Assembly (NCBI RefSeq): GCF_000719865.1
Contig: NZ_JOID01000033.1
Span: 1 to 64,000, forward strand
Direction of reading: 5' to 3'
DNA: 64,000 nucleotides
Source: Streptomyces albus subsp. albus
GTDB lineage: Bacteria; Actinomycetota; Actinomycetes; Streptomycetales; Streptomycetaceae
Below the pieces are notes generated by a model. The model searched no databases. It was given only the letters and a program-made list of their open reading frames with translations, and was not told the origin of the DNA. The position numbers and the translations under genes are program-made. The stretch's first letter is position 1, and the number at the start of each line of letters is the position of its first letter. Below, one piece after another: positions 23,755-31,979 of this stretch.

Positions 23755-25200
23755 ATGACCGCGTCCCCGGACTCCCCCGCCCCCGTTCTCGACACCGCCT
23801 TCTTCCGCCGCTGGCTGGACCTCACCGCCGCCGCGATCCGGCGCGAGGCGGACCACCTCACCGATCTCGACTCGGCCATCGGAGACGCCGACCACGGCTC
23901 CAACATGCGGCGCGGTTTCGACTCCGCCTCGACCTCCGAGGCGTACACGGCCGCCACGACACCGGGCGCCCTGCTCAAGGAATTCGGCACCCATCTGATC
24001 GGCAAGGTCGGCGGCGCGTCCGGCCCGCTCTACGGAACAGTGCTGCGCCGCGCCGCGAAGGCACTCGGCGGGGACGAGACCGTATCGCCGCAGGCGCTGG
24101 GTGAGGCGCTGGCGGCCGCGGTGGCCGGAGTGCGGAGGCTCGGCGACTCCGGCCCGGGGGACAAGACCATGGTCGACGCCCTCGCCCCGGCTGCGGAGGC
24201 GTACCAGCGGGCGCTCGCCGAGGGCACGCCGCTGCCCGGCGCGCTGGCGGCGGCCGCCCGCGCCGCCCGGGAGGGGGCCGAGGCGACGATCCCGATGCGG
24301 GCCCGTCGCGGCAGGGCCAGCTATCTGGGCGAGCGGAGCATCGGCCACCAGGATCCGGGCGCGACCTCCACGGCCCTGCTCTTCACCGCCCTGCACGAGG
24401 CGGCCACCGGCCCCGCCCCGGAGGCCGGGGCCACCACCGGAACCGCCACGGGTGCGGGCACAGGAACCGGCGGGCAGACCGGCGCCGGGTCCGGCACCGG
24501 GGCCGGCACCGAGGCCGAGCCCGGAGCCCGGGCCGAAAGCGGAGCCGGGGCCGGGGCCCAGGCCGGAACCGAGGTCGGGGCAGCGGCCGAGGCCGGAACC
24601 GGAACTGAGGCCGGGGCCGGGGCTGAAGCCGATTCTGAAGCCGGAACCGGAACCAGGAGCGGGAGCGGAGCCGAGGCCGGAACCGGGGCCGGAGTCGGAA
24701 CCGGGGCAGGGGCCGGGGCTGGAACCGGAACCGGAGCCGAGGCCGGAACCGGGAGCGGCGCCGGGGCCGCTCGGGCGGGCGCCGGCCGCGGCCCGGGCCG
24801 GGTCGGGGTGGTGCTCGTCTCGCACAGCCGTGAAGTGGCGCAATCCACCGCCGACTTGGCCCGGGATCTGGTGGGTGCCGGGGACCCCTCGCCGGTCGTC
24901 CCCGCGGGCGGCGCGGAGGCCGGGGGGATCGGCACCAGCTCGGAGCTCGTCCGCCGGGCGGTCGCACGGGCCGACGAGGGCGCGGGGGTCGTGGTGCTCT
25001 GCGACATGGGCAGCGCGGTGCTCACCCTCAAGACGCTGCTGGCCGACACGGGACCGGACGCGCTGCCCGAGGGCGTACGGATCGCGGACGCGCCGTTCGT
25101 CGAGGGCGCGGTCGCGGCCGTGGTCACGGCCTCCGCGGGGGCGGATCTCGACCTGGTGCTGTCGGCGGCCGACGACGCCCGCACCTTCCGCAAACTCTGA
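23755..25200 (+). CDS. DhaL-DhaM fusion (dihydroxyacetone kinase ADP-binding and phosphocarrier parts)
   Basis: The protein has 481 residues. Residues 1-213 are DhaL, the ADP-binding subunit, with the Mg-binding aspartates D39, D44 and D46 in LDSAIGDADHGSN, plus GGASGPLYGT and SGPGDKTMVDAL. Residues about 350-481 are DhaM, a PTS EIIA-mannose-like domain with the phospho-accepting H357 in VLVSHS and the typical GGIGTS and DMGSAVLT. Between them lies a 130-residue linker built almost only of Gly, Ala, Thr, Glu and Ser. The pair would pass phosphate from the PTS to dihydroxyacetone held by DhaK, but no dhaK gene is nearby. Start is ATG 23755, about 9 bases after GAGGAG. Confidence 0.88.
   Translation: MTASPDSPAPVLDTAFFRRWLDLTAAAIRREADHLTDLDSAIGDADHGSNMRRGFDSASTSEAYTAATTPGALLKEFGTHLIGKVGGASGPLYGTVLRRAAKALGGDETVSPQALGEALAAAVAGVRRLGDSGPGDKTMVDALAPAAEAYQRALAEGTPLPGALAAAARAAREGAEATIPMRARRGRASYLGERSIGHQDPGATSTALLFTALHEAATGPAPEAGATTGTATGAGTGTGGQTGAGSGTGAGTEAEPGARAESGAGAGAQAGTEVGAAAEAGTGTEAGAGAEADSEAGTGTRSGSGAEAGTGAGVGTGAGAGAGTGTGAEAGTGSGAGAARAGAGRGPGRVGVVLVSHSREVAQSTADLARDLVGAGDPSPVVPAGGAEAGGIGTSSELVRRAVARADEGAGVVVLCDMGSAVLTLKTLLADTGPDALPEGVRIADAPFVEGAVAAVVTASAGADLDLVLSAADDARTFRKL
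24440..24775 (+). repeat. short GC-rich repeats encoding the DhaL-DhaM linker
   Basis: In-frame degenerate repeats based on GCCGGAACCGG and GGGGCCGGGGC encode runs of AGTGT and AGAGA dipeptides. The period is 6 to 12 bases, always a multiple of 3, so the frame is kept. DhaL and DhaM themselves show no such repeats. Confidence 0.75.
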
Positions 25201-25220
25201 CCCGCCCCCGCGGGAGCGGC

Positions 25221-25268
25221 CCGGGGCGGGCGCGCCCGTGCAAGCTCACGGGCGCCCGCCCGCCCCGG
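25221..25268 (+). terminator. terminator after the DhaL-DhaM gene
   Basis: CCGGGGCGGGCG...CCCGTG pairs with CACGGGCGCCCGCCCGCCCCGG across a 6-base loop, with one small bulge. It lies 20-70 bases past the stop. Confidence 0.65.
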
Positions 25269-25309
25269 ACGGACGCGGGCCCCGGGGCAACCGTGACCGG
25301 CGCTGCGGC

Positions 25310-25850
25310 CGGTCCGGGGACGCTGGCCGGTCCATGGGGCGGTGGCCGGTCCGGGGACGCTCGCCGGTCCGGGGACGCTCGCCGGTCCGGGAACGGTGGC
25401 CGGTCCATGGGGCGGTGACCGGTTCAGACGCGCTCGCCAGTCCGGGGGCGCTGGCCGGTCCATGGGGCGGTGACCGGTTCGGGGGGTGGCCCGTCCGGGG
25501 ACGCTCGCCGGACCAGGAGCGGTGGCCGGTCCACGGGGCGGTGACCGGTTCGGGGGGTGGCCCGTCCGGGGACGCTCGCCGGACCAGGAGCGGTGGCCAG
25601 TCCACGGGACGGTGACCGGTTCGGGGGGTGGCCCGTCCGGGGACGCTCGCCGGACCAGGAGCGGTGGCCGGTCCACGGGGCGGTGACCGGTTCGGGGGGC
25701 GGTGACCGGTTCGGGGGGCGGCCCGTCCGGGGACGCTCGCCGGTCCGGGAGCGGTGGCCGGTCCATGGGGCGGTGGCCGGTCCGGGCACGCTCGCTTGTC
25801 CGGGCGCGCTCGCCGGTCCGGAGGGCTGCCCGGACCCGGGGCGCTCGCCG
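25310..25850. repeat. 71-bp minisatellite with internal 17-19-bp subunits
   Basis: The clearest units begin with GGTGACCGGTTCGGGG at 25469, 25540, 25611 and 25682, exactly 71 bases apart. Each 71-bp unit is itself made of four related 17-19-bp subunits around a GGNCGGTCCGGG core, so it is a higher-order repeat. Both flanks (25310-25468 and 25700-25850) hold scrambled single subunits, with an extra 18-bp step at 25682/25700. Because 71 is not a multiple of 3, no protein could be encoded through the array; every frame open across it shifts in each unit. It fills the gap between two convergent genes. Confidence 0.9.
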
Positions 25851-25851
25851 G

Positions 25852-27930
25852 TCAGTGTCCCGCCGCGGTGCCGAACTCGCACCAGACGGCCTTGCCCGGC
25901 CCGCGGGACTCCACGCCCCAGACGTCGGTCAGCATGTCGACCAGCAGCAGCCCGCGCCCGGAGGTCCCCGCGTCACCGGGCTGGCGGCGGCGCGGCCAGC
26001 CGCTGGAGCGGTCCTGTACCTCCAGGCGGAGCCGGCTCTCGGGCCCGGGCAGCATGAGGACGGTGACCACGGCACCGCCGTCGGTGTGCAGCAGGGAGTT
26101 GGTGATCAGCTCGTCCGCGACGAGTTCGATGTCGTCCGCCCGGTCGGTCACGCCCCAGGCACGGACCGCTTCGCGGAGCATGTGGCGGGCGGTGGCCAGG
26201 GATTCCGGGTCCGCGGGGGCGACGTGCTGGTGGAGCCGGCGCCGGAGGTGCGGTGCCGGGGCTCCCAGCCGGCGCATCAGCAGCAGGGCCGTGTCGTCGT
26301 CGCCGATCCGCTCGCCGAGGACGCGGGGCAGGTGGTCGGCGAGCTCCTCCACGTCGTACGGCCCGTTGGTCACGGCCTTGATCAGCTCCCGGCGCCCCTC
26401 GTCCAGATCGGTGCCCGGCTTCTCGATGAGCCCGTCGGTGTACAGCACCAGCATCTCGTCCGCGCCCAGTTCCACCGGCGTCACCGGGTACTCCAAGGCG
26501 TCGAACTCGGCCGACAGCCCGAGCGGCAGCCCGCCGGCCACCGGGAGGGGGCGGCAGGTGCCGTCGGCCTGCCGCAGCAGCGGGTCGAGATGTCCGGCCC
26601 GTACGATCCGCAGCTCGCCCGCGAGCGGGTCGGCCTCGACGTAGAGGCAGGTGGCGAAGCGGTCGCTGCCCAGTTCGCCGAGGAAGACGGAGGCCCGGGC
26701 CATGACCGTGGCCGCCGAGTGCCCCTCGGCCGCGTAGGCCCGGAGGGCGATGCGCAGCTGGCCCATCACGGCGGCCGCTTTGATGTCGTGCCCGGTGACG
26801 TCCCCGACGACCGCGCCGACCTTCCCGCCGGGCAGCGGGATCAGGTCGTACCAGTCGCCGCCCAGCTCGCGGCGGAGGCGGGCCGCGCGGTAGCGGACGG
26901 CCACCTCGGCGCCCGGGACGGCCGGGATCCGCGGCAGCATGGTCTGCTGCAGGCTCTCGGCGACCTCGTGCTCGTGGTCGAAGAGCTTGGCCCGCTGGAT
27001 GCTCTGGGCGAGGGTGGTGCTGAAACCGATGTAGGTGCCGCGGTCCTCGGGGGTGAAGGGCACCTCCTCGCGGAAGAGGATGCCGAGCACGCCCAGCGTC
27101 TGCGACTGGGCGACGAGCGGGAGATAGGCGGCCGAGCCGAACTCCACCGGTTCCAGGTTCGGCCACACCCGCGGATAGCGTTCGGCGTACTCCCGGCGGG
27201 AGCCGATCAGCCGGAGTTCGCCGGTGCGCACCACCTCGCACATCGGGTTCTCGTCGTCGATCTTCGAGTGCTCCGGCGCGGGCGCGACGCTGATCCGGCC
27301 CCGGGTGACCAGATGGAGCTCGTCGTCCTCCACCAGCCCCAGCATCAGGGTGACGGGGCTCTTCGGGCCCAGGCCGGGGCCGCCGACGCGTTCCAGGACC
27401 GCGATGACGTCCCGGACGCTCAGGGCGCGGCTGAGGGCGGCGGAGGTCATCTCGACCCCGATGCCCGGCGGGCGGTGTCCGACTTGCACGGCGCCGCGTT
27501 CGACGGCGTCCGTCAGTTCGTGGGTCGCGTCGCGGATGATGCCGACGATGCGCTTCCGCTGCCCTGGGCCGTCCTCCAGGAAGTGGCCCTGGCCGTGGGC
27601 CCAGCGCAGCGAGCCGTCGCGCCGGCGGATGCGGAAGTAGGTGCCGTGGGCCTCCCGGCCCTTCGCCACGGCGTCGTCCACGACGGCGTCGAGGCGGTCG
27701 GACTCCTCCTGGGTGAGCCGGTTGATGAGCGATTCGGCATCGCCCGGGTATTCCTCCGGCCGGAGGTCGAAGAGGTCCAGGGCCACCCGGTCCATCTGCA
27801 TGCGGCCGCTCTCGAGGTCCCACTCGAAGAGGCCGATGCGGTTCAGCGCCAGATTCTCGGCGGTGCCGGGGGGCAGGCGGCTGTCGCCGCCCGGCGGCCC
27901 CGCACGTGGGGCCGCGTCTCGTTCCACCAT
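25852..27930 (-). CDS. PAS-GAF-SpoIIE phosphatase-ATPase regulator
   Basis: The protein has 692 residues. A PAS domain covers about 30-140 (RRDGSLRWAHGQGHFLED). A GAF domain covers about 160-310 (GSAAYLPLVAQSQTLGVLGILF). A SpoIIE/PP2C serine phosphatase covers about 330-540 (LRRELGGDWYDLIPL, VGDVTGHDIKAAAVMGQLR, GDDDTALLL). A HATPase-type anti-sigma kinase domain ends the protein (ELVADELITNSLLHT and GRGLLLVDMLTDVWG). Such proteins dephosphorylate anti-anti-sigma factors and sense signals through PAS/GAF. Start ATG 27930 has GGGAGG just upstream. No sigma or anti-anti-sigma gene is adjacent, so it acts in trans. Confidence 0.9.
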   Translation of the reverse strand: MVERDAAPRAGPPGGDSRLPPGTAENLALNRIGLFEWDLESGRMQMDRVALDLFDLRPEEYPGDAESLINRLTQEESDRLDAVVDDAVAKGREAHGTYFRIRRRDGSLRWAHGQGHFLEDGPGQRKRIVGIIRDATHELTDAVERGAVQVGHRPPGIGVEMTSAALSRALSVRDVIAVLERVGGPGLGPKSPVTLMLGLVEDDELHLVTRGRISVAPAPEHSKIDDENPMCEVVRTGELRLIGSRREYAERYPRVWPNLEPVEFGSAAYLPLVAQSQTLGVLGILFREEVPFTPEDRGTYIGFSTTLAQSIQRAKLFDHEHEVAESLQQTMLPRIPAVPGAEVAVRYRAARLRRELGGDWYDLIPLPGGKVGAVVGDVTGHDIKAAAVMGQLRIALRAYAAEGHSAATVMARASVFLGELGSDRFATCLYVEADPLAGELRIVRAGHLDPLLRQADGTCRPLPVAGGLPLGLSAEFDALEYPVTPVELGADEMLVLYTDGLIEKPGTDLDEGRRELIKAVTNGPYDVEELADHLPRVLGERIGDDDTALLLMRRLGAPAPHLRRRLHQHVAPADPESLATARHMLREAVRAWGVTDRADDIELVADELITNSLLHTDGGAVVTVLMLPGPESRLRLEVQDRSSGWPRRRQPGDAGTSGRGLLLVDMLTDVWGVESRGPGKAVWCEFGTAAGH

Positions 27931-28077
27931 GTGGCCTCCCGACGCGGTCGACCGCCGTCGGCGGTGCGCCGGCTTCGCAGGTACGACCTCCAAGGCCACT
28001 GTGGCACTTCTCGTCCCGATGCACGACCGGTGAGGTGCCCGAGCGTTTACGTCTCGGTGACGCCTCCGTGACGGCCG

Positions 28078-28106
28078 GCGCCCCGCCGGAGAGTCCGGCG
28101 GGGCGC
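28078..28106 (-). terminator. terminator of the secreted-repeat lipoprotein gene
   Basis: Perfect 13-base arms (28078-28090 and 28094-28106) around GAG. It lies 64 bases past the lipoprotein stop on the minus strand. Confidence 0.8.
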
Positions 28107-28169
28107 GAGGGGCCCGGAAGGGCGGGGCGGGTGGCGTGCCCGGGCGGGTGGCGCAGCCGGAGCGGGCCG

Positions 28170-29144
28170 TCAGTCCTTGATCAGCTTGCCGCTGGGCGCC
28201 ACGGTGAACCAGGTGCCGCCGACGCCCTGGCCGTTGGTGTCGCCCGGCTTCTCGTCACCCGTGTACCAGTACAGCGGCCAGCAGTCGATGGACAGCTGCT
28301 TGCTGCCGTCCGCACGCTTGAAGGTGGTCAGCAGCTTGGGGTTGACGTCCTCGACGTCCTTGAGGTCGACCGGCCGGGCGGGCTTCCACAGCTCCTCGCA
28401 CTTGCCGACGCAGTTGGACTTCATCGGCCAGGCGCTGTCCTTGGTGAACCGGTAGAGCGTGCGGCCCTCGGCATCGCGCAGGATCTCACCGAGCTTCGCG
28501 TCCTTGACCGCCGAGATGGCGGGCAGGTCCGCACCGGCCCCGGAACCGCCGGCGGGCGCGCTGCCCGCGGGCTCACCGCCCGTCTCGCTGCCCGGCTGCG
28601 CCTTCTTGCCGTCGGGGGCCGCCGCGTGCCAGGTGCCGCCCACGCCCTGGCCGTTGGTCTGCCACGGCTCGGTGTCCTTGGCGTAGCGGTACATCGGCCA
28701 GCCGTCCACGGTCAGCTGCTTGGTTCCGTCCGGCCGGGTGACCTCGCCCAGCAGGGCGGCGTCGATGCCGCTGGTCGAGGAGACGTCCGCGGCCGGGACC
28801 GGCGGCCACGCCTTGACGCAGTCGCCCTCGCAGGTGGACTTCGGCGGGTTCGCGGTGTCCTTGTCGAAGCGGTACAGGGTGAAGCCCGCGCTGTCGGTCA
28901 GGACCGGGCCGAGTTCCTCGCTGTCGCCGATCGTCAGCTGCCCCGCGGGCTTGGCCTTCTGTGCCGCGCCGGCGCTGCCGTTTCCTCCGTAACCACCTCC
29001 CGGGTCCTGCGGGACGGCGGCTTCCGCCTGTCCCGCCGGCTGCGCCGCGTTCGCACCGGCGCCGCCCGGCTCCTGGCCACAGGCCGTCAACAGCATCACC
29101 GCTGCCGCCGTCACCGCGATCGAGGCGCTCTGCCACTTCCTCAT
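28170..29144 (-). CDS. lipoprotein with two secreted repeat (PF03640-type) domains
   Basis: The protein has 324 residues. The signal peptide ends in the lipobox LTAC, so it is a lipid-anchored surface protein. Two copies of a repeat unit follow (about 70-175 and 205-320). Each has LGxxLxDxxGxTLYRFxKD, a Cys-x3-Cys pair (CEGDC and CVGKC) with KAWPP/ELWKP after it, and TNGQGVGGTW near its end. This is the secreted repeat of unknown function, PF03640 family. A Pro/Gly-rich linker separates the units. I started at the ATG at 29144, whose GGAG is well placed; an in-frame ATG is 7 codons upstream. The Cys pairs and conserved aromatic residues would suit redox or metal work, but no function is established. 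Confidence 0.88.
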   Translation of the reverse strand: MRKWQSASIAVTAAAVMLLTACGQEPGGAGANAAQPAGQAEAAVPQDPGGGYGGNGSAGAAQKAKPAGQLTIGDSEELGPVLTDSAGFTLYRFDKDTANPPKSTCEGDCVKAWPPVPAADVSSTSGIDAALLGEVTRPDGTKQLTVDGWPMYRYAKDTEPWQTNGQGVGGTWHAAAPDGKKAQPGSETGGEPAGSAPAGGSGAGADLPAISAVKDAKLGEILRDAEGRTLYRFTKDSAWPMKSNCVGKCEELWKPARPVDLKDVEDVNPKLLTTFKRADGSKQLSIDCWPLYWYTGDEKPGDTNGQGVGGTWFTVAPSGKLIKD

Positions 29145-29263
29145 CTTTACTCCTGCGATCCGCATTCCCGTCCGGCGCGGGTGTGCGCCTCTGACGGCAG
29201 GAGGTACGGACGGTGACCGCCCGTGTGTTCAATGTCCGCGGCAGAAACTTCGGCGGCGGCGGC

Positions 29264-29596
29264 TCAGCCTCCGGCCACGCTGAGCAGGAGGACGGAGTCC
29301 TCCAGCACCTCCAGCTCGTGGCGGGTCTCCGGGAGCAGGATCAGATCGCCGTTGGTCCCCTCCGTGACGTCGCCGGGGCCGGTGCTCACCCGGACCCGCC
29401 CGGTCAGCACGAGCACGGTCGCCTCGCCCGGGCTGTCGTGCTCGGTGGGCCCCGCTCCCCCGCGCAGCGCGATGACGGTCTGCCGCAGCCGGCGGCCGCG
29501 CCCGGGGAAGACGGTGACGGCGGCGCGGCCGCCCTCCTCCCGGTACGCCGCCCCGAGCTGGTCCTCGGCCGCTGCCCTCAGCGAAAGCTTGTCCAT
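29264..29596 (-). CDS. cupin-domain protein
   Basis: A 110-residue single-domain cupin. GPTEHDSPGEATVLVLTGRVR corresponds to the first cupin motif and GDLILLPETRHELEVLED to the second. The metal ligands are the histidines and glutamates in those blocks. Small cupins of this kind often bind a ligand or metal as stand-alone sensors or isomerases. It lies upstream of the lipoprotein gene on the same strand with a 119-base gap. Start is ATG 29596. Confidence 0.85.
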   Translation of the reverse strand: MDKLSLRAAAEDQLGAAYREEGGRAAVTVFPGRGRRLRQTVIALRGGAGPTEHDSPGEATVLVLTGRVRVSTGPGDVTEGTNGDLILLPETRHELEVLEDSVLLLSVAGG

Positions 29597-29710
29597 GCGC
29601 CCACTGTGCTGCGCGGGGTGACCGGCCGCATCCCTTGGCCACCGGCCGTTCGCGGCCGGTGCTCCCCCGGGCGGCCCAGGAGCCGTGGACCCGCGGACCC
29701 AATTAATAGG

Positions 29711-29730
29711 CTTATCGGGTTACTTATCGG
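29711..29730. promoter_or_regulatory. two CTTATCGG direct repeats in an AT-rich spot
   Basis: CTTATCGG occurs at 29711-29718 and 29723-29730, 12 bases apart, inside the most AT-rich patch of this area (about 29700-29735). It lies between the divergent cupin gene and the secreted protein gene. Direct repeats at this spacing suit a two-subunit regulator or the -35 sites of an ECF-like promoter. Identity unknown. Confidence 0.4.
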
Positions 29731-29806
29731 TATGCCTGACGGGGCGGTGCTTCACCGGGGGCCAAGGTGCATCACGAGAACGTGTTGAACCGGCCCTGGA
29801 GGACCC

Positions 29807-30211
29807 ATGCGCGTCTTGACCAGATATCTGTCCGTCGCGGCGGCGGCGGGAATCATCGCGGCGGTACTCGTGGGCGCCAAGATGGCGTCGTCCGAGGACA
29901 CTTCGGCCGCCCACGGGAGCGACAAGCCGTCCGCCTCCGTACCCTCCGAGCTGCCCGCCCCGCTGTCCTTCGCCTACGGGGAGAAGCAGCCGGAGCAGCA
30001 GATCGGCACCCCCCGGGTCGGCATCTGCTACCCCCTCGACGGCGTCGTGCCCACGGCGTTCCGCAACGACACCGAGCTGGCCGCCCAGCTCTACCCGGCC
30101 GCCGACTGCGGGGGTGAGCCGGGCGTCCTGATGTCGCCGGGCGAGCAGCGCACCGGCACCGCGGCCGGCCGCGGGGTCGTGTTCGTCGTCCCGGTCGCGC
30201 AGGCGGGCTGA
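29807..30211 (+). CDS. small secreted or membrane-anchored protein, unknown
   Basis: The protein has 134 residues with an N-terminal hydrophobic helix (about 7-24) that is a signal peptide or an anchor. An extracytoplasmic domain with two cysteines follows (VGICYPLDG and AADCGG), which probably form a disulfide. GGAGG lies a few bases before ATG 29807, and a strong hairpin (30278-30329) ends the unit. I do not recognise the family; secreted proteins of this size with two cysteines are common in Streptomyces. Confidence 0.75.
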   Translation: MRVLTRYLSVAAAAGIIAAVLVGAKMASSEDTSAAHGSDKPSASVPSELPAPLSFAYGEKQPEQQIGTPRVGICYPLDGVVPTAFRNDTELAAQLYPAADCGGEPGVLMSPGEQRTGTAAGRGVVFVVPVAQAG

Positions 30212-30277
30212 CGGGCCGACGGGCCGACGGCGGCCGCACCGGTCCTCCCCGAACCGCCGCCGGCCGGGACCTCCCCG

Positions 30278-30329
30278 GCCCGCCTCCGCCGTCCGCGCCG
30301 CCGGGGCCGCGCGGACGGCGGAGGCGGGC
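30278..30329 (+). terminator. terminator after the small secreted protein gene
   Basis: Perfect 21-base arms (30278-30298 and 30309-30329) around a 10-base loop. It is the longest perfect stem in the window. Confidence 0.88.
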
Positions 30330-30479
30330 TCGGTTCACGGCGCCCGGACGGCGCGCGATCAGGACCGCCGTGCCGTCAAAAGCATTGCTCACCAACAGAG
30401 TTGGTCGCACGTCAGAGGCGCTGCCCGGATGGAGCAGGAACACGCGGCAGATCCGGCGAACCGTTCCTACGGTGCAGAC

Positions 30480-31754
30480 ATGGACAAGTCCCCCGGAATC
30501 ACTCTGCGGACCGGTGCCGCGGCCACCGTCCTCCTCGCCCTCCTCGCCGGCTGCACCCTGCCCGCGGCGTCCGCGGACGAGCGGCGGGACGGCCGGTACG
30601 GCCCCCGCTCCGCGGTCCGCGACGCACGGCCGCTGTCCGCCCCCGGCCTCCGCCTGCCGACCGGCCCCGCGGCGAAGACCCTGCCCCGGAACCTGTCCGC
30701 CCGGTCGTGGATGGTCTCCGACGCCCGCACCGGCCGGGTGCTGGCCGCGAAGAACGCCCATCTCCGACTGCCGCCCGCCAGCACCCTCAAGATGCTGTTC
30801 GCCCTCACCCTGCTGCCGCGCTTCCCCCAGGACGAGCTGCGCACCGTGCGGCAGGCGGACCTGCGTGCCGTGGGCGCCGGCAGCAGCATGGTCGGGCTCC
30901 GGCCGGGCCACCGCTACACGGTCGCCGACCTCTGGCGCGGAGTCTTCCTCGCCTCCGGCAATGACGCGGTGCACGTCCTCGCCGCGATGAACGGCTCGGT
31001 GGCGAACACCGTCCGCCAGATGCGGGCCCGGGCGCGGATGCTGGGCGCGCACGACACCCGGGTGGTCTCGCCGGACGGCTATGACGCCCCGGGCCAGGTG
31101 TCCTCGGCGTACGACCTGAGCCTCCTCGCCCGGGCCGGACTCGCGCAGCCGTACTTCGCGCGCTACGCGGGCCTGGCCACCACGCGCTTCCCCACCGGCC
31201 GCGACGAGCGGGGCCGGCCGCTGGGCACCTACGCGGTCCAGAACACCAACCGGCTGCTGAGCGGCGGACCGGGGGTGGAGCCCTACCCGGGGCTCATCGG
31301 CGTGAAGAACGGCTACACCACCCACGCGGGGAACACCCTGGCCGCGGCCGCGCGACGGGACGGCCGCACGCTGGTGGTCACCGTCATGAACCCCCGGTCC
31401 GGCGTCCCCCACGCCGTCTACGAGGAGGCCCGCTCACTCCTGGACTGGGGCTTCTCCATCGCCGACGACGCCCCCTCGGTCGGCACCCTCAACCCGGCAC
31501 CGGCCCGCACCGCCGAGCCGCTGCACGGGCCGCAGGCGGCCGTACGGAGCGCCGGCACCGCCGGCGTGCCGGAGGACACCGCGTCCGGTGCCGGACGGCT
31601 GCTGCCGTACGCCGGGGCGGCGGCCGTCCTCTGCGCCGCGCTGGCCTGGGCCCTGCGGCCGCTGCTGCGCCGCCGGCGGGCCCGGCGGGCGGCCTTCGCG
31701 GACGGGTACTGGGGCCCGCGGGGGCGGAACCGGGGCGACGGCGGACCGGGGTGA
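30480..31754 (+). CDS. D-alanyl-D-alanine carboxypeptidase family protein
   Basis: The protein has 424 residues. It carries the serine-transpeptidase motifs SxxK (S101-T-L-K104), SxN (S159-G-N161) and a KTG-like box that reads KNG (276-278). This class trims the terminal D-Ala from peptidoglycan stem peptides outside the cell. The signal sequence ends in LLAGC (C25), a good lipobox, and a second hydrophobic helix at about 378-396 with RRRRARR after it could anchor the C-terminus. An in-frame ATG at 30429 would add 17 polar residues before the signal peptide, so I chose 30480. A strong hairpin follows. Confidence 0.85.
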   Translation: MDKSPGITLRTGAAATVLLALLAGCTLPAASADERRDGRYGPRSAVRDARPLSAPGLRLPTGPAAKTLPRNLSARSWMVSDARTGRVLAAKNAHLRLPPASTLKMLFALTLLPRFPQDELRTVRQADLRAVGAGSSMVGLRPGHRYTVADLWRGVFLASGNDAVHVLAAMNGSVANTVRQMRARARMLGAHDTRVVSPDGYDAPGQVSSAYDLSLLARAGLAQPYFARYAGLATTRFPTGRDERGRPLGTYAVQNTNRLLSGGPGVEPYPGLIGVKNGYTTHAGNTLAAAARRDGRTLVVTVMNPRSGVPHAVYEEARSLLDWGFSIADDAPSVGTLNPAPARTAEPLHGPQAAVRSAGTAGVPEDTASGAGRLLPYAGAAAVLCAALAWALRPLLRRRRARRAAFADGYWGPRGRNRGDGGPG

Positions 31755-31776
31755 GCCCCCGGCCTCCGGGCATGGG

Positions 31777-31819
31777 CCGGCGCCGGTCCCTCACAGCGGG
31801 TCGGAGGGACCGGCGCCGG
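31777..31819 (+). terminator. terminator after the carboxypeptidase gene
   Basis: Perfect 16-base arms (31777-31792 and 31804-31819) around an 11-base loop, 23 bases past the stop. Confidence 0.85.
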
Positions 31820-31979
31820 GGCTTGTACCGGGGCCGTGGCGGGACGGGGCCGGGACGGCACCCGGACGGGGGCGGCACCGGAGCGGCGGCGGACGGGGGT
31901 GATCCGGCCCCGAAGCGGAGACCGGCGCCGGCGCGGGCCGGCGCGGCCGGGGCCGTACGCGGCCCGCGCCCGCCGCGCG

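Noticed and set aside
25246..25882. repetitive minus- and plus-strand frames through the 71-bp array (PDGPPPEPVTAP-like peptides)
   Set aside because: The repeat length of 71 shifts the frame each unit, and the peptides arise in several frames equally. There is no start signal.
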